Source: Lepidurus packardi
Taxonomy: Eukaryota; Arthropoda; Branchiopoda; Notostraca; Triopsidae
DNA: 64,000 nucleotides
Assembly (NCBI GenBank): GCA_023053545.1
Contig: JAKZAN010000002.1
Span: 4,138,375 to 4,202,374 of the forward strand
Direction: 5' to 3'
Shown piece by piece: positions 1 through 12,100 of this stretch (its first letter is position 1; every line of letters begins with the position of its first letter). Made by a program: the position numbers and the translations under genes. The notes beneath the pieces were generated by a model. It saw nothing but the letters and a program-made list of their open reading frames with translations. It did not search any database and was not told the DNA's origin.

Positions 1-130
1 TACGATCTTGAATTCCTGAGTTCTTTAGAATTCCTTGAATTTGAAATCCGCGATCTTGAATCTTGAGGTCTTGATTTTTGCGATCTTGAATCCTGAGTTC
101 TTAAATACCCGACCTTGAATCTTTTTTATA
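1..130. repeat. Degenerate short tandem repeat (CGATCTTGAAT motif)
   Basis: The first 130 bases contain several near-copies of a motif reading roughly CGATCTTGAATCCTGAGTTCTT. CGATCTTGAAT occurs near 3, 51 and 82, with a diverged ACCTTGAAT near 112. The array runs off the left edge, so its full length is unknown. It looks like a decayed minisatellite; no coding potential is visible. Confidence 0.6.
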
Positions 131-3100
131 ATTTGATTCCATGGCTGATTCTAATAACCAGTGATCACAATAAGCAGCATTCACTGTATATCATTACATC
201 AACTTGTGGTTATTCATTACATCAACTTCTGGTTATTCTCCCTTATTGCTGCAATGGTTTTTCCTAACAAAAAAAGAAGAAAAAAAGCCGTTTGTTACGA
301 AGGTTCATTTAATCCTCCGAAAGCTCTGAACGTTAAAGCCCGACAGGGAGATACACGAGTCCTAAATTTGCTTCACTAATAGGAAAATGTGTTACGTTAA
401 ATCTAGCCTACCCATTTAAGAGTGAAACGACCTTTTACAATTTAGCCTCCCCGATCCGTCATCCTGGGGGCCCCAAAGCAAAAGCGGGTAAGATTCTATC
501 AAATTCCAATATCCTTCACAAATACCCCAAACTCGCAGTTATTTCCCTTCTCTCCTTCTCCAACAAACTTATTCCAATGAATTCCGAGTGCGTTCGTGTA
601 CCGCAAGGCACCTTTCACGTGGGAAAACGTGAGAGAGTAATGCGAGATGGCTTTTCAAAACCTATAATGCTCGTATCTCTTTGGGGCTCCTGTGAGCTCC
701 CGTATATGCTCGTGATACTCCTCGAGTTCTTGACTTGTGGTCTGCTGTGTCTTTTTCCCTCAAACGTTGCAACATTGCATATACAAGATCACTTTCCCAG
801 TCAGGAATGATCCATCGCTCCTGACCCGCGACAAGGCAAGGGGAGAGAGGCGGAGCCTAAAGGGAGTTGAAGGATGGATCGAGGAGGGCAAAGTTGACAA
901 TCTGCAAAAGTCGCGTCAAGCATGCGAAAAATATCCTTCAATGTTTACTTGCGAACCGCAACCGTTAACGCCTAATGAGGCAAACGTTCGGAGCCTGTTG
1001 TTACACTGTACAGACATGCGTAGCTTCTCTCCCCAAATGTCACGTTTACTGGCGGCAGACGGGACTGACACAAGACTTTTCATTTGACACCTCCAAGTCT
1101 TGGTCGCATTCCCTTTCCGCCTACATCCTTTGCCATTAACATTGCGACATTGTACGAATATCTGCGTTTTATGTAGCATCACGGGCTTAAACACATATCT
1201 TTAAACGCTATAATTGGAAGACGCTGCCAAGAAAGTGCCTTTTCAAGGCCACGTTTGGGCTTTTTTGTGAACTCGACTTCTTCGGGATCCTTGTTTTGCG
1301 TATGAACCTTTCGCATTATTAAAAGGCATCAACAAATAGTTCCTAGTGATATTTTTGCTTATATCAGGAAACTAGCAACATGACCTATCAAATAAATTTC
1401 TGCAAATGGGATCGCGTGACATCACACAAGGACTCGAGATGTTACTAAGGTCGCTTTTCCCTACCTGTAACATAGGGAATTCGTCCTTAATGACATTTGT
1501 TCTTTACAAGCCTATGGGCGAGCGAATTTCTGAGCATGGAAGTAAACAGTATGGTACTTGCATGACGTAATGAGAAAATAAATCTGCCAATACTTCGTGA
1601 ACGACTAAGTAAAAACAAGTGAGAAACGTTATTTTTTCCGAGAATAATGCCGACTACAAACCAACTTTATATTTTAAAATATAATTTTTCATATTTGGTT
1701 TGGCTGGCTATTGCCTTTTAAAAGCCTAACGATATGAGGGGGAAAATGGCGTTAAGACGTCAAGCTAAAGCCAGTAAGGTTCTTAATGGGAGCGTCGACA
1801 AAGAGATCAAAGATCCCGTTTTCATGGTTTGCATCTCCGCTTTTGGATCTTAACGATTTAATTAGAAGTTTTCATAGTTACGGGAAGTTAGGAAATCCAA
1901 TCTGGTGTCAAGCTCGGCTGTGTGTGTATGTGTGTTGGCGCGTTCCGGCGAAAAATAGCTTATGAATGCAAGGCTTTGTTCCTCTACTGTGCTTCTCGCT
2001 GGCATCAAACAAACGAAAGCATAGAAAAAAAAGATTAAGGGACCAACTGCGGCGCTGCACAGCGGCGAAACGCACACAGGCACATCCGCTTTTCAAAGTT
2101 GGGAACTTTAGTGACCATATTGTAATCAGGCTCATTTCCTCGCATTTCGTCTAAACATAAACAAGCTACAACGTCCTTCCGCTCATCAAAACGGGAATCA
2201 AGCCATCAATTCATGGCTTCAATCTGGGTCTGCCATGACACACCTGAAAGGAAAAAACTGAACAAAAAGAAACTGAAATTTTGTTTGTTTTCTTCTTTTA
2301 AAGAAAAATAGGAGAAAAAAGTTGAACAAATTTCCGGAAGGAAGTTTATGGCTTTGCTAAGCATAGACGAAAAGCCATAGCAAACTCTATGAGAATAAGT
2401 GTATAGGTTGGTTATATGGTTAAATGCCCCAAATTCTCGTGGTCCCCCCTTGCCTCCGCAACCTCCGCTGCGAGCCACGCATTCATCTGGAAACTCCTCC
2501 ACATTCGTCTTGTAATTACCAACAATAAATCGTCCTGCTCTAATGCTGGCCAGGCGCAGCAGCAGCAATATAATGCTAAGCTAAGGCTCCCTAAACCCAT
2601 AGCTCCATGCAGCGGTATTGCGATTTATAGCGGACTTCAATTGAAGTTTAAAATGCTCTTTTGCTTCACATTTAACAATTTAAAAACACGGCCTGCATCA
2701 CTAGGCACCGAATAAACTAAGAAGCCTTATTTTCTATATTTTTTTAAACTAAAATAGCATAACAATAACATAATAGATTAATATTGCCCCAAACCGCACA
2801 TTTAGTAGACATACATTCCTAATTATAGAAATTTTGACTAACTTAGTAAAAAAAATCAACAAATTAAAAAATTAAAAAATAATGAAAACATCTAGATAAA
2901 AAAATTATTAAAAATTAATACAAATTTAAATTAAAAATCTGGATCAGAAAAAATTTAAATCTAAATAAAAAATCTAAAAAATATTTTAACAAATATGAAT
3001 ACAAAAAGAAAAAATTATAATTAAATAAATATAACTTCACTGTAGAGAGTACTCTCGTTTTTAGAAACTATGTTTAATTTGTATTGGTATTAACTGCTAC

Positions 3101-6100
3101 GATTAATTTATATTTATATTATTTATAGAATAAGGATTAATTTTTAAATAGGACTTTATAATTTTTTATTAAACTAATTAGGCTATTAAATCATTAGTAT
3201 TTGGGCAATTGCATTTCCATAAATTATATGCAGAGCCATTCCGTTTCTGTAGACTAAAAGGCCTTGGCAACTGCACCTGCTCGCTTAATTTTTTTTTTTG
3301 GCTCAAAATTAATAGTGGGGAGTTTTGCGGGCTCTGATTTAATCGTCCTAAAAGCGCACCGGCCAATTTAGTCCCATCCCATTGCTTACACGAAGTACTT
3401 ATTTTGATGGCAGAAAGCGTTTTTCGCCCAGATGGAAAGCCCCAATCTTATTGACTCACAGTAGCCTCATTATTCACTGTTGGGAAATTAGAACAAGAGC
3501 CCACCAATCCGACAACACCCATTTGCGAAATCAGCGTGAGATAAAGACAGTAATTAGTCATCGCATATCAACGACTTCCCCCACCCCCGGTACAGTACTA
3601 GTACAGGCTCGCCCACCTAACCTTATATACTCTCGCAAGATCAAACGCGCACAGCTTTCAATGATTGTGTTCAACCCAACTTATATCGAGAACGTCACCT
3701 TCACACATCCCAAAGCTCCACCAAAATCCCAATTTCGTGCGCTGACAAGTTGCTGTGAAGAACTTTCGCGAAACGCCCGTTCCTTAATTACTATACCTTG
3801 TAACTTTCCCAGTGAATAATAAAAGCAAAAAAAGAATGAAACTCCCTAAAAAAGTGCAGTGAGATTCATCTACAACGTACAAAAAACGTGGAAAAAACAA
3901 GTTACACGTAAATTTATTCCACCCCATTAACTACGATCATCGAGCTTAGAAAAGACCAGCAGAAAGCCACTGCACACCAGTTCAAAAACGAGTGGAAACC
4001 TCGGAACCTACTATTCCTTGCAAATAAAAAAAATTGCTCTTCCTCCTCCCTCTCCCGATTCCAAACATCGTCACTCTAATGAAGGCATTCCGATTCATCA
4101 GGCTGTCTTAAAGACATTCTGAAACCTTTTGGAGCGTATAAAAAACAAAAACTATTAAGTTGGAATCTAAACGACGGAGTTAATTCCAGACTCTCGCGTT
4201 CGTTTGGAACAAAGACAATTCGCAAGAAAAGCCCAGATACCACTGGCTGCAGCCAAAAAGGAAAATGTTAGGTCATCGGACTGCTTCGTGAGGGAAATAT
4301 CAGCCGGAATGCGTCCCCAAGGACATATTCCTTCTCCTCTAGTACAGGCTCACACTTTGCGACTCGAATTCCGTGGCCAAAATGGCAAGAAGCAGCAAGA
4401 AAAGGCAATCCGAAGTCCCCTTTTCCGCCATGGACTTTCTCTCCCCCCCCCCCCCTTATATACTGCTTGGTTCTTAAGCAGCCTCAGCAGCAAAGGAGCA
4501 GGAGGAGTACGAGCTCCGCCAAGGGACTCATCTTCTCCTGGCATGGTTCACGGTTATTTCAGCCCTCAAAGTATTGACCACTATGCTGCTCTCTAAGCTC
4601 GCCAGCACTCTGCCGTAAGCAGTCCTAACCGAAAAATCAACTTTAAGAAAGTTTTTTTTCGTTTTTTTGGGATATCTTTCCTCACTTTTGCTTATGATTC
4701 ACAATCAGGTGGAATTTACCTGCATAATTCTTAAAGTGCAATGCAATAACAACCCCAAAGCAGTTTTATCTTCAAAACCGCGCAAACCTAGTTTTCGAGT
4801 TTTACATTTCTTTCCATCGTGCACAAAACAGTAATTTAGCAACTAAAGTAAGAAATTTCAAGAAATAAGGTCACGGTAGATTTCCGACAACACAGACGAT
4901 GTAGTACACTGGTAGGCGAACGTTTTCTTACAACTTATAAGCCTGGAAGTAAACAGTAACCATGATAACAAGTGGCCGTACGCCTCGACATCACCGTTGT
5001 GACGTCACGAGCCAATGTTTGAATGCCAATAACTCGTGAAAGATTGTTCATAGAAACTTGAAACTTCTAACCAAGTTTATCATTCTTAGAATAGTACAGC
5101 AGACTAAAGAATGTATTCAAATCTCAGCAGGCTTTGATTTGAAGTCCTATTGCCCTTTACCGCGGGTTTTGAAGAGTCAAAGAGTACCTCTCCCTATCTT
5201 TCCAGTGCCAACAATAGCTTTTCATTCGTTAAAACAACAGGAATATATATTTTCGATGGGTCGGTAATGAAAAGCAAATACAGTTCGTTGTTCGTTGCGG
5301 CCGCACGAAAATAGAGAGAAAACTGGTTTGGGGTTCCAGAGCATGTGTGGTATAGGTTTAAAAAGGGGCTGGTTAAACGTTTGGGCGGAGAAGGGACATA
5401 AAAAAAGCCTTGATTTATGAGCGTGCAAGCCTCATCATCCTGTTGCATCTCCCCACCAACCTTTCCTATTCCTACTTTTGCATCCATTCGGGTGTTTATG
5501 TATTTGAGCAATTTGGAAGGAATACAACAAATCCAATCAGAGCCTATTATGACGCTGGGTTTAGTAGATCTGCGAAAGTTTACATTTCTCTTAGTCAGTG
5601 TTAGTGCGTTTTCCCTCTTGCCATAGATGCCCCGCATGGAGATGCTGACCTCAAGAAAAAAGAAGGCGAGAAAAGAAAAAAAAAACTAAACATTTTGGGC
5701 GGATACCTGGGACAACGCCTATGGTTTTTTCTATTTGGAAAGATTCAAAACTTTGCATTCTTTTTTTTCTCTTCTTGATTCTTTTGCATTCTGTTCTTTT
5801 TGGCGTCGTAAGTTTTCTTTACGCTTACGAGATTAAGAGGATTCTCGGCTCGAAAAAGGATGCAAAATCGAATCAACGCCCCACGAAAAGTTGTTAAGAC
5901 CAAAGTTGTTGTACCAAAACTTCGGAGCTCAACGTTCATTATTGATGCCAATTTCCGAGAAAAAGAAGGAACCGAAATTTCAGACCAAGTTTTTACATCC
6001 TCTCTCTCACTCCTTCCCTCTCCGTTAAGACAAGATTGTGGAGAAGAACCCCAAGTTTGGTTAGTTTGGGGGAAAAGAAACCGATTGGAAAATTCGAATC

Positions 6101-8190
6101 CGTTGAAGGGAAAAGGGGAGGCGTAAGCGAGTCATTAATTTTTAAAGGGGAAACCGGACTTGAAATTTATTTCGTAAATTAGTAATTAAAGGAACAACCC
6201 AAATATAAGTGTATAAGTGAAAGGGGCCCATGCCGAAGCATAAGTCCGCACGAGACAGCTGGCGACCAACCCTTAATTAACTTCCTTAGTCTAGATATAT
6301 CCTCCAGCAAGTAGCAGCAGCAGCCACAAACCCAAAACTTGTGTATGAGGGCTCTCTATTCCTTTCGGGAATTATAAATTATAACGACCTTTCATTAGCA
6401 AGTGAAGCAAAGCGGCAGCAGTTTCAAGAAAACTTCTTGGGCTTTTCAAGATTAAGGCCTGCCCGCACTATTCTACCTCATTGTTTACTGTTTTCCATGG
6501 AAATGGAGCTGTTTTCTTAACTTTGCCTTTTTCATCATATTATTCTTTTATATTTTTGTAACATTTTTCCTTTTATTTTTTGAAATTTGCAAGATTTTAA
6601 TTACTTTTTAGCGGTTTATTACCATCAGAACATGGTTTAGTAACTAAACACCTATGCAATGCATAAAGCTTCAGATACTCTCATATTTATATCTGAATCT
6701 CGTGGAAGAGAAGGTTATATTTAAGAAAATGAAATAAAACAAAAATTGAGTTAGATAAAAAATAAATTAAAATGCTTGACCTATACATAGCAATACACTT
6801 TAATTTAAATTTTCTCGTGTTTTTCAAATAGAAGAAACACGGATAGACGTTTTACCATTGAAATAGAAATTTTGCAAAATTACAGTTAAATTACTGTAAA
6901 TGCCGACGTAGTTAAGAAGTTAGAAAAAAATATTTACTGGAAAATTATTCATGTACTTTGGTAGCGTCCTCCTCTTTGTACACTAAAAATTTACAAAAAG
7001 TAGGTGAGTAATCTTACCCATTTTTTATTACATGAGTTGCAATACCGCCAATAATAAATGCGTCTTGTGGTTTGTGCCAAAACCACAAGAAACTTCGCCT
7101 CTAATTTTATTCCCTGAGGTTTGGTCTGGAAGTATTTTCTAGTTTTCAAGTCCCAAAACAACCTTTTAATTCCTTGTTAATTTAATTTGATTAGAACGTA
7201 AGAAAACAGTAGGGTTGTGAAAGTTTCGTTTCGTGTTTCCCTTGTTTGCAAAAAATAAATTAAAAAAAGTACCATCGATTCTCTTCGAGAGCTTTAAGGC
7301 TTTGCCGAAGGGCAAAGCGGCAGCCTTACGTTCATTCCTATTACGTCTTTTTTTATGCTGCTTCCAGTTTTATCTTAACTTGGAATCGTGAACAAAATGA
7401 GTCTTATACAGAAACAAAACAATGTCTGTTTTAGAAGCGCTATAAAGCTCCGAAAGAAAATCTGTACCAGCCTCTGCAACGTTTTGATAAACCGTTCAAT
7501 AAGCTAAGGTTGGACTTAACCCTTTGGGTGGGCTCATATTCGGCCAAAATATGGCATTTCATTCATGAAACAATCAATGCCGCATCCACTTTCCATGGAA
7601 AAGAGCCACGCCTCTTTGGTTTGCAAATGACGCATTTCTTTCATGTTCACAAGCCTCGAAGACGAGGTATATGCGAAGTCGAAGAAGTATATACATATAT
7701 ACAGATTCTGACCACCCAAACCTAACAAGTTGATTGAAATCTTGATGCGATCTTATATGCATACGAATGCGTAAAAAAATCCTTTGTTGTGCTCAAAACT
7801 TTATACGAGTTGGAAGTGAATCTCTTTCCCCGCGGTAAAAAACCAGTCTATAGAAAAGTCATAAAACGGATACTTGGCTTTTTTCTCCATCTTGTCCTGC
7901 TTACCACAATCAGAGAATGACACCTCACATGTCCCCGGACACGACACCATAGATCTTTTTATAGCTTTATACAATGTTGGCAATGGACCGCAAAGTCTAC
8001 AAAGCATTCCCTTGTATTCCCACACACCTTGTGAGATTTGCCTTCACAATTCAAATAACGCATACCTTCTGATAGGTAACATAAGCGTCCTGCTACCCAA
8101 AGCTATGCTATTTAAGAGTGTAAAAAATAAAATAAAAAGTTCATAAAAATTTACAATAAATTACTGTTATCGCTGAAAATAGCTTGACAA
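131..8190. other. Intergenic region, no supported gene
   Basis: No open frame here has recognisable protein sequence or a splice-supported exon chain. Frames up to about 145 codons (for example 3382-3819 plus) have arbitrary composition, and runs of this length are expected by chance in this much DNA. The region includes a C homopolymer of about 13 bases at 4442-4455 and TATA-like words without a downstream gene. It could contain introns, 5' exons or noncoding RNA of a gene outside the window; nothing visible decides this. Confidence 0.6.
2725..3180. other. Strongly AT-rich block
   Basis: This stretch is built almost entirely of A/T words such as AAATTAAAAAATTA, with very few G or C, and is clearly more AT-rich than its flanks. 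A second, weaker AT-rich stretch lies at about 6530-6910. It may be a matrix-attachment-like or simply decayed intergenic sequence; no specific element is recognised. Confidence 0.6.
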
Positions 8191-8198
8191 TACGTTTT

Positions 8199-8300
8199 AA
8201 TATTCGAATATTACACTTTAATTGTAATATTACGACACCATTGGTCATTAAAAGTTTAATGAATTCGAGTATTACAACTATAATTGTAATTTCAAAGCTT
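8199..8300. repeat. Diverged direct repeat, about 65-bp period
   Basis: Two related segments follow each other: one around 8200-8235 (TTCGAATATTACACTTTAAT then TGTAAT) and one around 8264-8300 (TTCGAGTATTACAACTATAA then TTGTAAT). Each also contains short inverted ATTAC/GTAAT words. No protein or RNA family is suggested. Confidence 0.45.
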
Positions 8301-8626
8301 TGTCAACTTAACTGAAAGAAACAAGTCCCAGGAAGATCTTAAGATATTTTACCTTTTTGTTTTTCAACGGTAAATACCTTAAGATATCCTTCGATAAAGC
8401 TATCGATGAGCTTTTACCACGCCCCAACCTCAAGAACATGTTAAAGCTTATGAAATCTTTTCATCCTGGATAATCGCAAGGGTATCACACTAGTAACTTT
8501 TGTCAGGAAATTTTTGTTTTGTTTTTATAATACCCTAGGAAAATGACATCTCTTAAGCCAATCTTGCGCTAGGAAGCTCAAGCTCCAAGTCCCAAAGTCC
8601 TAAAAACCAAAACTTTCTTCAAACAA

Positions 8627-8698
8627 ATATGCCGGGAAATTCGAACCCCGTGTAACCGATCTAATCAACACAGTCAGAAGAGAACTTGCTACACACAT
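8627..8698 (-). other. Degenerate tRNA-like fragment (tRNA pseudogene or SINE head)
   Basis: Read on the minus strand, 72 nt can be laid out like a tRNA. There is an A-box-like TAGCAAGTTCTC, and 44 nt after its start a B-box-like GGTTCGAAT, the normal spacing of the two internal RNA polymerase III boxes. The outermost seven bases at each end pair in six of seven positions including wobbles, and the T stem pairs in four of five. The D stem is poor and the anticodon loop lacks the usual T33, so this is not a functional tRNA. It could be a decayed tRNA copy, the head of a tRNA-derived SINE, or chance. Confidence 0.22.
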
Positions 8699-10499
8699 AC
8701 TACAAACCCCAACAACAGTCAGTAGAAGGCTGGTCGGATAAGTTTCCCTCCAACAATCTCCCCAAGCATGTGCCATTCCCTAAAGACCTAAACAAGACTC
8801 GGGCTCAAAAGATTCAAGATACATATACATCGTAGACAACGGAGCTCATTTCCTCCTCACCCACCTCCGTATTCTTTTTTGTTTGGTGGACCTAACCGGG
8901 CCGTGGGCAGATAAAGCCAAAGCTAAGGAGATAGTAACGGGCAGGCCTAAACTGATCTACAGCGAAAAAAATATATAAAAAAATAAAAGAAGGTGTATAG
9001 AGAAGCTCCAGGAGCAGGTTTTTAAGACCCAGGATTTTACTGACTGCAACTCCGGGTGGTCTGTTAACCGTGTGCGGCGACTGGAGTCACACACAAAGCA
9101 CACACATATACACAGGGGTTCATTAAGGGGGAAAAATGGTGCCTAAGAAAAAAAGGAAAAAAAAGAAGAAGAGTATTATAACGCAAGCTAATTTTCCAGT
9201 CCACCGGAAGTTCAGCTCGGCGTTATACCCAAATGAGTACGTTAGAAAAGTTCTCGAGTCAGGCCTTTGACGGGCTGATGACGGCATGAGACATGACCAC
9301 CGTTTTGCTCCAACATAAAAAGGCCGAAAAAGCCCAAGCTTTATTAGACAAGAAACTCCTCTCTGCACCTGTGTTGGCTTTCGCAGTGTCATTAGCCAGC
9401 CATAAACCGTGCCTTGTCCCCATTCTTCATCGCAATATTTTTAGCTCAACCCCCACACATAACAATGCGATGCGAAACGTCAAGCAGTCTTGAAGATATT
9501 TAAAAAAAACTTGTAAAAATTCTTATATTTTTCGACGTTTTTCTTCATTTTTAGTTATTTTCTTTAATTTCCTGAGTATTTAATTATGTTTTCGTGATTT
9601 CTTTAATCTTTGCTTTGTTTCCTTAATTTCCTTACTTTTTATTATTTTATAGGAAAAGCGTTTCATCTTTTGGCCAGATGAAAGAGCTAGCGAGCAACTG
9701 GATCACAAAAGTGCCGACACATTCTAATTAATATGCAAAATTTCCTTCTGATCTGGTTGTACCCATCTCACTTACAGCTTCCCAGCCTCTTTTTGTATTT
9801 ATTTTTTAAATTAGAGCACCTTTAACTTGCACATCAAGGTGCAGTCTTCGAGCACAGCAGGGAAACTTGTTGTTGCTTGATATGTTGCTGGTGGGCCCCC
9901 TACTCAGTCTTCGATGCTAACGAGCTTTCATTTACTTCCAAACTCATTTTCCCGTGTCTCTTAAACCTTCAAACCTCGTACAGTCCTCCCACACAAGGAA
10001 ACATAAATACGGTTTCATCCTTCCCAAAATGTTTCCCTATTCTTAGCCCTCCAAACTATCACTTATAAATGTTCCCGATATAGATCCAAGCTCTAATCCG
10101 TTTTCGTCTTCCTTGAAAGATGTCAAAGACTGACGCTGGACTGAAGAATTTACTTTGGCTGAGTGTTCTTCGCTAAAGAAAAATTAAAAGTCATTTCAGA
10201 ATTCCCTTTTCTAGCCCACATTCATGGTAGGCAAGACAGCACAAACTGGCTGGAATCACTCCATTCAATCTTGCCAAGCTAGATTAGCTATTATAGTGAA
10301 GGTAAGATGTGAATGCCATGGACGCAATTATACGTGTCATTTGTTAGAGGTCAACGCGTCCTCAGAATACCACGTTTTTAGTCTCTAACGTTCTCCTTTA
10401 CACAATCAGTATATTGCACGGATAACTGGATGGACGGCAAGCTAGCTATGCTAATGGATCCATCACGCAATTCGTGTGCCGTATTATGGTGCCCTAAAC

Positions 10500-10795
10500 G
10501 AAAAAAAGGCAACGTTTTTTTTTTCGCATAGTTTGGTCACTTCTAGTGGTTTAGCCTTTTTTCTTCGTTTGGTGGTTGGGCTTTAAGTGACGTTTTTTTG
10601 CATAATTGGGTCACTTGTAGCGTTCTTTAGTTGGCTTATAGCGCGTTCCACTACTGCAATATTTTTGGCAGTCAGTGTGTGTACAATGTGTAAGCATATA
10701 CATGTTTGACACATTGAGTGCCAAAAATATCGCACCAGTGCAGCCAGTGGAACCCACTATTAGCCTTTTTTCTTCTTTTGGTGGTTGGGCTTTTC
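10500..10795. repeat. Nested direct and inverted repeats with a hairpin core
   Basis: A direct repeat of about 33 bp (TTAGCCTTTTTTCTTC then TTTGGTGGTTGGGCTT) occurs at about 10,551 and 10,759. A second direct repeat (ACGTTTTTTT, GCATA, GGGTCACTT) lies at about 10,511 and 10,588. Between the longer copies, 10,645-10,753 forms an imperfect hairpin: GTTCCACT pairs with AGTGGAAC, and TGCAATATTTTTGGCA pairs with TGCCAAAAATATCGCA, followed by a GTGTG/CACAT section. This may be a miniature transposon remnant or a structured RNA. Confidence 0.45.
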
Positions 10796-11936
10796 ATTTC
10801 GGACGCGATAAAGCCCTCCGGACAGGCTCTCAAAAGTCCGGCGCAAGTTTTTTGTTTCCCGCCTCTGACGGACGTTAAGTGCAGTTACTTCTAAAAAATG
10901 TAAAGGGGACAAAAATACAAAAAATTAGGACAGAAATAACTAGAGGCACCAAACAGCTAGTCTCATTAACGTAAAAACGAACAGTTTCATTGCACACTCA
11001 TATTGAAAAGACCATACGTGACAAGGCATAACATCCCCCCCCGAATAAATATGAAAAACCTCAATGTTTAAAACTCCCACGCTCATTCGAATCTTGGCCG
11101 CCGGGGTTGCGGTTGCAGAAAAACACGTGCTCCGATACCGTTTTGTAACGACACATGCAATGACTCCCAAATTTGGATGCTCAAGTCACCCCGCAGTACC
11201 CTTGAAGAAAAGGCTTGCCATGTCTGTCAATTAAGGCAACTTTTAAGGGAAATTTTGTGAAAGAGACAACCAGGTGTCATTTATCATGATGTTTGTTTAA
11301 CTTATTGAGGAAGTTTCCTGGCAATATATAATATAATAGTGAAAAACAGAAAAAAGAGAGAAAAGAAACGGAACTAATGTTTACTCCTCCGAATGAGGTC
11401 TATAAAAATCCTGTAACAAAAAGTGGCCTCAATTCGATCTAATTCTCTTATGGGGCGTGGCCCTCGTAAGTAATCCTTTCCATCACAATCTTTTGACGGT
11501 TAAAATCAAAACTCGAGAGAAGAGGGAAGGAGGAAAGGGTCGCTCCATCATTCACATACACCAGCTTCAGCCTCCAACAAAAGTTTTTTCTTTTTGGGAG
11601 AGATGGTATTGTTGTAAAGTCTATGTGTGCGCTTTTGGAGAACCTCGACAGCTTTAGCCTGTGGGCCCAAGGGACAAATTGTCGTGAATCATGTCAGATT
11701 TCACACCTTGGAGCTCAAAGCTAAAGCTGAGCAACGTATAGAGAGCCAACTCATAAACTAGAACATCTGGCGGGTTGGTTTCAAACGTATATGATGTATA
11801 GCCCCGGCCTCGTAATCGAATCACGCCATTGTTGACTTAATGCCTCACACCAGTTTCCCTGAGCCGAGTCGAATCGAGCCGAGTCACACTTGATAACAAA
11901 AATAAATAAATAAAAATCTTTTTTTAAAAGTTGTTT

Positions 11937-12100
11937 CAAGACACTAGCGACAAAAGAAGATACACCTAGCAAGCATGCATTGTAAAAATTCCATAAAAGA
12001 AAAAAAATATGTTGTTTAAAAAGAAAAATCACTTGAAGACAGTTACAGCGAAAGAAGATAAACCTAGCAAATGCGCATTGTTGTAAAAATCGCGTAAAAA
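11937..12100. repeat. Tandem duplication, about 97-bp period
   Basis: The segment starting near 11,937 (CAAGACACTAGCGACAAAAG, then AAGATACACCTAGCAAGC) is repeated near 12,034 (GAAGACAGTTACAGCGAAAG, then AAGATAAACCTAGCAAATG). In both copies it is followed by GCATTGTAAAAAT-like sequence. The two copies are clearly related but diverged, so the duplication is not recent. Confidence 0.6.

Noticed and set aside
3382-3819. 145-codon plus-strand open frame
   Set aside because: No recognisable domain and no supporting context; consistent with a chance frame.
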